From Anaerolineales bacterium UBA3940 (GTDB lineage: Bacteria; Chloroflexota; Anaerolineae; Aggregatilineales; UBA3940), in the NCBI GenBank assembly GCA_002385675.1, contig DGDY01000197.1:1-7082 (forward strand): DNA of 7,082 nucleotides, in the 5' to 3' direction. Shown here in pieces: positions 1 to 7,082 of the stretch (positions within the stretch are counted from its first letter, which is position 1; the number at the start of each line of letters is the position of its first letter). A program made the translations under genes and the position numbers. Below the pieces are notes generated by a model that saw only the letters and a program-made list of their open reading frames with translations, was not told where the DNA came from and searched no databases.

Positions 1-90
1 CCTCCCCCTTGCAAGGGGGAGGGTGGTAGCTCGCAGGCGAGCACCGGCGGAGGGGGCGGCAGCCGCGGCGAACCCCCACAGCCCCCGATG
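1..90. repeat. GC-rich palindromic intergenic repeat cluster
   Basis: Bases 1-22 form a perfect palindrome (CCTCCCCCTTG joined to its reverse complement). Next comes a hairpin at 25-45 (GCTCGC, AG loop, GCGAGC, with GGT/ACC closing pairs around a bulged A), then GCGGC-A-GCCGC at 56-66. GGGGGC at 52-57 can also pair with GCCCCC at 81-86. No T-run follows any stem, so this is not a normal intrinsic terminator on the + strand. The pattern resembles dispersed palindromic intergenic repeats known from many GC-rich genomes. The left end may be cut by the window edge. Whether it is multicopy cannot be seen here. Confidence 0.6.
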
Positions 91-379
91 CGGGCCATAG
101 GCACGCGTGACCCTCGTCTATTTCCCCAAAATCCTCGATAGCAGACCGTTTATACTGTTTATCACCCCTCCCGGTGATCTTTATCACTACTGGCATCTGC
201 CTCCCCCGGCTAATCTATGTGAGAAAGTGGATGCGTCCTGTCAGATTCGAGTCCAACCGGACCGAAATAGTACTATCCAGCGCGCTGTCAGGAAGTTTCT
301 ACCGGCTGCATTCCCGTCGGGTTCCTACTCGAGTGACCCCGACATTTCTATGTGATTGCGATTGGGAGGAGGTTAAGCC
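91..379 (+). promoter_or_regulatory. nifJ upstream leader, no gene
   Basis: This stretch is clearly less GC-rich than its surroundings and contains no credible coding region; the short reading frames across it have no recognisable protein features. TATACT at 151-156 is a plausible -10 element but lacks a good -35 at normal spacing. TACTAT at 271-276 is a weaker alternative. CTGTCAG occurs twice (238-244 and 285-291). No strong sigma-70 promoter can be assigned. The leader ends in a perfect Shine-Dalgarno ahead of nifJ. The transcription start is therefore unknown, although the promoter must lie in or just before this stretch if nifJ is transcribed alone. Confidence 0.45.
157..187 (+). promoter_or_regulatory. 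Candidate operator: repeated TTTATCAC with inverted GGTGAT
   Basis: TTTATCAC occurs at 158-165 and again at 180-187. The copies are in the same orientation and start 22 bp apart, about two helical turns. Between them ATCACC (161-166) and GGTGAT (173-178) form an inverted repeat around CCTCCC. The cluster sits immediately after TATACT at 151-156, where a repressor site would often lie. I do not recognise it as the standard site of Rex, FNR or any other named regulator. Its function is inferred from arrangement alone. Confidence 0.35.

Positions 380-382
<3 letters not shown>
364..382 (+). promoter_or_regulatory. Ribosome binding site fixing the nifJ TTG start
   Basis: GGGAGGAGG at 364-372 contains a perfect AGGAGG Shine-Dalgarno (367-372), seven bases before TTG at 380-382. 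An in-frame TAA at 374-376 rules out any start further upstream. The next in-frame ATG is codon 36, which would remove the conserved active-site segment that includes Thr31. TTG is therefore the only reasonable start. Confidence 0.9.
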
Positions 383-3967
<3,585 letters not shown>

Positions 3968-3985
3968 CTCTGTAACGATCACATC

Positions 3986-4019
3986 AACCGCTCCGGGGAT
4001 GCCCCGGGGCGGTTTTTTT
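3986..4019 (+). terminator. Intrinsic terminator of nifJ
   Basis: The stem CCGCTCCGGGG (3988-3998) pairs with CCCCGGGGCGG (4002-4012) through 11 pairs including one G-U, with an ATG triloop. Two A residues before the stem can pair with the first T residues. Seven T residues follow (4013-4019). It begins about 20 bases after the nifJ stop codon. Confidence 0.95.
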
Positions 4020-4100
4020 GATCGAGGGTGGGGGCGGATCTGTTCAATGAAAAACCGCCGCGACGTTTAGCCGCAGCTACAGTGTGTTTACGACCTCTGT

Positions 4101-4125
4101 AGGGGCAGGTCTCAGACCTGCCCCT
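4101..4125. repeat. 25-bp near-perfect palindrome, dispersed-repeat type
   Basis: AGGGGCAGGTCT (4101-4112) is followed by a single C and then its exact reverse complement (4114-4125). There is no T-run, and it lies 82 bases after the nifJ terminator T-run and 52 bases before the next promoter, so terminator or operator roles are unlikely. Palindromes of this GGGGCAGGTCT type are, from memory, common dispersed intergenic elements in Chloroflexota and some other GC-rich genomes. Copy number cannot be tested within this window. Confidence 0.65.
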
Positions 4126-4176
4126 GCCACCCGTCCCGACTGCCCCAGCAACAGTGAGAATATTTCCGCCAGAAAG

Positions 4177-4205
4177 TTGAGATGCTGCCCTTCCGTGACT
4201 AGAAT
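4177..4205 (+). promoter_or_regulatory. Sigma-70 promoter for the AI-2E-family gene
   Basis: TTGAGA (4177-4182; 5 of 6 consensus bases) and TAGAAT (4200-4205; 5 of 6) are separated by exactly 17 bp. The sequence just upstream is A/T-rich (GAATATTT near 4158-4165), as an UP-like element would be. Transcription would begin near 4212, giving a leader of about 65 bases before the ATG at 4277. It may also drive xdhC downstream. Confidence 0.75.
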
Positions 4206-4217
4206 AAGCGCAGACGA

Positions 4218-4232
4218 CATGCCGCTGGCATG
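4218..4232 (+). other. Small hairpin in the 5' leader
   Basis: CATGCC (4218-4223) and GGCATG (4227-4232) form a perfect 6-bp stem with a GCT triloop, starting a few bases after the expected transcription start. It may stabilise the mRNA 5' end. It lies well clear of the ribosome binding site (AGGGAG, 4261-4266), so it is unlikely to mask translation directly. No riboswitch class is recognisable. Confidence 0.4.
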
Positions 4233-4276
4233 GCCGATTGCAATGTTAAAGCAGGCATTCAGGGAGACATCCACGC

Positions 4277-5488
4277 ATGGAACATGAGCCATCTCTCGAG
4301 TCGGGGCCGAGCAGCCCGCCCTGGAATACCACGCTGAAAGTCGTTGTCGGCGTGCTTGCCGTCATCCTGATCGGTCTGGCGGCGTACGCTTTCCGCGCGG
4401 TGTTCGTACCAGTGATCCTCGGGTGCATCATCGCGTATGTGCTCTCGCCGGTCGTGCGCGACCTCACCCTCTCGCTGCCGCTGCCCCGCGTGGTGGCGAC
4501 GCTGCTCGTCTTCCTCGCCGTGATCGCCATCGTCATCCCGGTGGGAGTGCTCGGTATTCAGGAGCTTATTCGGGAGGCGGCCACGTTTGGCAACCGGCTG
4601 ATCGCCGCCATCCAGACGCTCAGTGAAATGGGCGGGGACACGATCCACATCCTCGGGTTCGAAATTGTCATCGGGACCCTGCAGGATCAAATCGCCGCAC
4701 AGCTTACGAGCACCATCCGCGACATGATCCCCAGCACGGTGAACTTTGCGCTGAGCGCGGCGCGCACGGTGGTGTTCGGTGTGTTTACGCTGTTCATCGG
4801 CTTCTACCTGACGCGCGACGCCGACCGCATTGTAGTGTCGATCAAGAAGCTGGTCCCACCGGCCTACCGCGCGGACGCCGATGCGCTGCTCGGCGAGATC
4901 AACAGCGTATGGGCCGCCTTCCTGCGCGGGCAGGTGATCCTCGCGCTGATTGTGACGGTGATCCTCACCGGCGTCAGCGCGGCGCTGGGGCTGCCGCAGC
5001 CGCTCCTGCTCGGCGTGTGGGGCGGCCTGCTGGAGTTCCTGCCGAGCATCGGCAATATGATCTGGGGGGCAACGGCCATCACCCTGGCCATTGTAGAAGG
5101 GTCAAGCACGCTGTCTTTACCGACACCTGTGTTCGTGCTGGTCGTGGTGATCGCGTACGTGGCGTTTGCGCAGCTTGACATGAACGTGCTCATCCCGAAC
5201 ATCCTCGGCGGGCAGATCCGGCTGCACCCGGTCGTCGTGCTGATCGGTGTGATTATCGGGCTGTCGGTGGGCGGCGTGCTCGGTGTGGCGCTGGCCGCAC
5301 CGACGATCGCCTCGCTGCGCGTGATTGGCCGGTATCTCTACGCCAAGATATTCGACCTGCCGCCCTTCCCGCCCGACGAACCTCCCGGCGCTCGTGCGGA
5401 GGCGCAGCCGGCGCGGAAGGCAAAAACGAAAGCAAAGAAGGCGCGAGCGAGGAAGGAGCGGCCTGGCCCCGAGGCGCTGCTGGATTAG
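4277..5488 (+). CDS. AI-2E/PerM-family multi-pass membrane protein
   Basis: This 403-residue inner-membrane protein belongs to the AI-2E transporter (PerM, PF01594) family. Hydrophobic segments lie near residues 20-39, 42-60, 72-94, 156-178, 219-239, 243-273, 284-306 and 318-347, the usual eight-helix plan. The amphipathic stretch 98-150 between the third and fourth segments is normal for the family. The best signature is FLRGQ (215-219), then GLPQPLLLGVWGGLLEFLPSIG (238-259), with a proline-containing loop and conserved glycines. Family members have been linked to autoinducer-2 export (TqsA) and Na+/Li+ antiport, but most are untested; substrate cannot be assigned. Residues 373-395 are an alanine/lysine/arginine-rich tail, probably cytoplasmic, after a proline-rich linker (362-370). 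The ATG follows AGGGAG at 4261-4266 with 10-base spacing. A good sigma-70 promoter lies upstream. The xdhC gene follows after 115 bases with no visible terminator. Confidence 0.9.
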   Translation: MEHEPSLESGPSSPPWNTTLKVVVGVLAVILIGLAAYAFRAVFVPVILGCIIAYVLSPVVRDLTLSLPLPRVVATLLVFLAVIAIVIPVGVLGIQELIREAATFGNRLIAAIQTLSEMGGDTIHILGFEIVIGTLQDQIAAQLTSTIRDMIPSTVNFALSAARTVVFGVFTLFIGFYLTRDADRIVVSIKKLVPPAYRADADALLGEINSVWAAFLRGQVILALIVTVILTGVSAALGLPQPLLLGVWGGLLEFLPSIGNMIWGATAITLAIVEGSSTLSLPTPVFVLVVVIAYVAFAQLDMNVLIPNILGGQIRLHPVVVLIGVIIGLSVGGVLGVALAAPTIASLRVIGRYLYAKIFDLPPFPPDEPPGARAEAQPARKAKTKAKKARARKERPGPEALLD

Positions 5489-5603
5489 CGAGCCGTCGCG
5501 AGAGCATCCGCCGACGCGCTAAACTAAACATAAGACACAGCCCCGTGGCCCGGTATGCCGCCCATCTACCGCGAGGCGCCTGAGTAAGTGGAGATTAGCT
5601 CGC
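5489..5603 (+). promoter_or_regulatory. Gap before xdhC, no clear promoter or terminator
   Basis: TAAACT at 5520-5525 could be a weak -10 element, but no -35 sits at proper spacing. CGTCG (5494-5498) and CGACG (5512-5516) could pair weakly; no T-run follows, so nothing here looks like a terminator. TGGAG at 5589-5593 is the likely ribosome binding site for the ATG at 5604. Read-through from the upstream gene is plausible. Confidence 0.4.
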
Positions 5604-6662
5604 ATGAGAGACGTGTTAGAGAGTCTGGAACGCTGGCGCGAGCGCGGCGAGGACATCGCCGTGGCGACCGTGATCAACACCTGGGGGTCTGCCCCGCGCC
5701 CGGTCGGCTCGAAGATGGTATCGACCCGCAGTGGTGGTATCGCCGGGTCGGTGAGCGCTGGCTGTGTGGAGAACGCCGTCCTTGAGGCGGGGGAAAATGT
5801 GATGGCCACCGGCCAGCCGCGCCTGCTGCACTACGGCGTAGCAGATGATACCGCATGGGATGTCGGGCTGGCGTGCGGGGGCGAGATCGAGATATTTGTC
5901 GAGCCGTTCTCGGCGCTTGAGAGCGTGTACGATCAGATCAAGTCATACCTGGAGGCGCGGGAGCCGATTGCCGTGGTCAGCGTGCTCAACGGCCCGCCGC
6001 AGATGATGAACCGCAAGCTGATCGTGCTGGAGGATGGCCGGACGGAGGGCACGCTGGAGCTGGGCGAGCACCGCGAGCGGGTCGTGCAGGCGGCGCTGAA
6101 CCTGCTCATGCGGGAGACAGGCGGCGTCATCGACCTGGAGGGCGGCCCGACGCTGTTTGTCGAGACATACCCGGCTGCGCCGCGCCTCATTATTGTCGGC
6201 GCAGTCCACATCGCCGAGGCGCTCATCACCATGGCGAACGCTGCCGGGTTTGACACCATCCTCGTTGACCCGCGCAGTGCATTTGCCACCCGCGAGCGCT
6301 TCCCCGAGGTAAACCAGCTCGTGCGGGAATGGCCGGACAAGGCGCTCTCGAAGATGAAGCTGAACCACTCGGCGTATGTCGTCGTGCTGACGCATGACCC
6401 CAAGCTCGACGACCCGGCGCTGATCACGGCGCTCCAGAGCGGCGCACGCTACGTCGGCGCGCTGGGCAGCAAGCGCACCAACCGCCTGCGGATCGAGCGG
6501 CTGCGCGAGGCGGGCCTGACGGAAGAACAACTCGCGCGGCTGCACGCGCCCATCGGGCTGGACCTCGGTGGGCGTACCCCGCCGGAGATTGCGATCAGCG
6601 TTATGGCCGAGATCGTCCAGGTGCGGAACGCCGAGCCGGCGGAGGCCGCCGCGACGGCGTGA
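5604..6662 (+). CDS. xdhC: XdhC/CoxI-family molybdenum hydroxylase maturation protein
   Basis: This 352-residue cytoplasmic protein has the two-domain XdhC layout. The XdhC/CoxI N-terminal domain covers about 5-75, with NTWGSAPRPVGSKM (25-38) and GGIAGSVSAGCVENAV (44-59, Cys54). A second characteristic Cys91 lies in GLACGGEIEIFVEP. The C-terminal Rossmann-like domain runs from about 195, with RLIIVGAVHIAEAL (GAVHIA at 199-204), ALGSKRTN (286-293) and GLDLGGRTPPEIAISVMAEI (318-337). In characterised relatives such as Rhodobacter XdhC, the protein binds molybdenum cofactor, aids its sulfuration and delivers it to xanthine dehydrogenase; CoxI/CoxF homologues serve CO dehydrogenase-type enzymes. 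Length is normal and no break is seen. The nucleotide loop reads GAVHIA and not a full GxGxxG, so NAD(P) binding is doubtful. No molybdenum hydroxylase is in the window, so the client is unknown. The ATG is preceded by TGGAG with 10-base spacing. The symbol denotes the family and not a proven xanthine dehydrogenase partner. Confidence 0.9.
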   Translation: MRDVLESLERWRERGEDIAVATVINTWGSAPRPVGSKMVSTRSGGIAGSVSAGCVENAVLEAGENVMATGQPRLLHYGVADDTAWDVGLACGGEIEIFVEPFSALESVYDQIKSYLEAREPIAVVSVLNGPPQMMNRKLIVLEDGRTEGTLELGEHRERVVQAALNLLMRETGGVIDLEGGPTLFVETYPAAPRLIIVGAVHIAEALITMANAAGFDTILVDPRSAFATRERFPEVNQLVREWPDKALSKMKLNHSAYVVVLTHDPKLDDPALITALQSGARYVGALGSKRTNRLRIERLREAGLTEEQLARLHAPIGLDLGGRTPPEIAISVMAEIVQVRNAEPAEAAATA

Positions 6663-6714
6663 GGGGTAACCCGGCCTGCCCTGAATTGATAAGACAATGG
6701 CGGTGGGGAGCTAA

Positions 6715-6745
6715 TGATGCGGTCGATGCGAAGCATTGCGCATCA
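6715..6745. other. Two-part hairpin downstream of xdhC
   Basis: TGATGCG (6715-6721) pairs with CGCATCA (6739-6745). Inside, after a GT bulge, CGATGC (6724-6729) pairs with GCATTG (6733-6738) through six pairs including one G-U, closing a GAA triloop. The total is 13 pairs. It starts 52 bases after the xdhC stop codon. No T-run follows on the + strand, so it may be a U-tract-less terminator or an mRNA-stabilising 3' hairpin. Confidence 0.5.
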
Positions 6746-6759
6746 CATCCGCCCCTGCT

Positions 6760-6794
6760 AAAAAACGAGCGAGGCGCACATTAGCCTCGCTCGT
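6760..6794 (-). terminator. Intrinsic terminator of the ABC transporter gene
   Basis: On the - strand, ACGAGCGAGGC (6794-6784) and GCCTCGCTCGT (6775-6765) form a perfect 11-bp stem with an 8-base loop. It is followed by a run of five T residues at 6764-6760, after the final T of the stem. It lies about 22 bases beyond the stop codon of the minus-strand gene. The + strand side (CTGGTTGATT) has no long T-run, so it should act mainly on the - strand. Confidence 0.92.
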
Positions 6795-6815
6795 CTGGTT
6801 GATTCCGGTTGTCGC

Positions 6816-7082
6816 TCAGTCAGCCACCGGACTTTCGGCGTGCTTGCCGTGCTCCCGCGTGGGGTCGAGGTGCTGGTACTCGCCCGTGCGCAGGTGGCAC
6901 GCCGCCAGATGGTTCGGGTTGCCGTTCACCGGCAGCAGGACCGGCTCGATGTTCGCGCAGATGTCGAGCACGGCGATCGGGCAGCGCGGGTGGAAGCGGC
7001 AGCCGGTCGGCGGGTTGATCGGGTTCGGGATCTCGCCCTCCGGGAGCGGCATGGTGCGGCGGCGCTCCGGGTCGGGCACGGG
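6816..7082 (-). CDS. Di/oligopeptide ABC transporter ATP-binding protein, C-terminal part
   Basis: Only the last 88 codons are present. The frame is open to the window edge, so the start and the Walker A, signature and Walker B motifs lie beyond 7082. The visible part begins PVPDPERRR and contains GEIPNPINPPTGCRFHPRCP, the oligopeptide/dipeptide transporter C-terminal domain (oligo_HPY, PF08352) that follows the nucleotide-binding domain in DppD/DppF/OppD/OppF ATPases. Four cysteines are arranged as CRFHPRC, then DIC, then HLAACH. This pattern has been reported to hold a [4Fe-4S] cluster in a mycobacterial Opp ATPase. The protein would sit on the cytoplasmic face of the membrane and energise peptide import. 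DppF/OppF and DppD/OppD cannot be separated from this fragment. The final 20 residues are a polar tail, and the gene ends at a strong terminator. Confidence 0.93.
   Translation of the reverse strand, partial: PVPDPERRRTMPLPEGEIPNPINPPTGCRFHPRCPIAVLDICANIEPVLLPVNGNPNHLAACHLRTGEYQHLDPTREHGKHAESPVAD

Noticed and set aside
1..22. Palindrome as a terminator of an upstream gene
   Set aside because: No T-run follows on either side within the window, and no upstream coding end is visible.
4084..4287. Short open frames on both strands across the gap before the membrane protein gene
   Set aside because: They run through the palindrome, whose symmetry keeps both strands open, and across the promoter; no family resemblance.

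Overview
This is a GC-rich bacterial chromosomal segment with ordinary housekeeping and accessory metabolism: three complete genes on the + strand, and the 3' end of a fourth gene running toward them on the - strand. I found no RNA gene, CRISPR array, insertion sequence, phage gene or recognisable novel multi-gene system. The host is probably an anaerobic or facultatively anaerobic bacterium, because it carries a single-chain pyruvate:ferredoxin oxidoreductase. Strong G/C third-position bias, plus short GC-rich palindromes between genes, make Chloroflexota (Anaerolineae-like) my best guess. That is inference and not proven by anything in the window.

Layout. Positions 1-379 hold no gene. They start with a perfect 22-bp palindrome and further GC-rich inverted repeats (about 1-90), followed by a less GC-rich nifJ leader with a repeated TTTATCAC motif. 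Positions 380-3967 are nifJ, with a TTG start behind a perfect Shine-Dalgarno, closed by a strong intrinsic terminator (3986-4019). The 309-bp gap 3968-4276 holds that terminator, a 25-bp near-perfect palindrome (4101-4125), a textbook sigma-70 promoter (4177-4205) and a small leader hairpin. Positions 4277-5488 encode an AI-2E/PerM-family membrane protein with a basic C-terminal tail. After a 115-bp gap, 5604-6662 encode an XdhC/CoxI-family molybdoenzyme maturation protein. The convergent gap 6663-6815 holds a two-part hairpin and a clear minus-strand terminator. Positions 6816-7082 are the C-terminal end of a di/oligopeptide ABC transporter ATPase that continues beyond the window.

The genes look functionally independent. 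nifJ has its own leader and terminator, so it appears monocistronic. The membrane protein has its own promoter, and xdhC may be read from it, because no terminator is visible between the two. XdhC normally serves a molybdenum hydroxylase, but none is present here, so its client must lie elsewhere. The main points worth a second look are the operator-like repeats ahead of nifJ, the abrupt codon-use change within the first 30 codons of nifJ, the absence of the C-terminal protective extension in this PFOR, and the dispersed-repeat-like palindromes.
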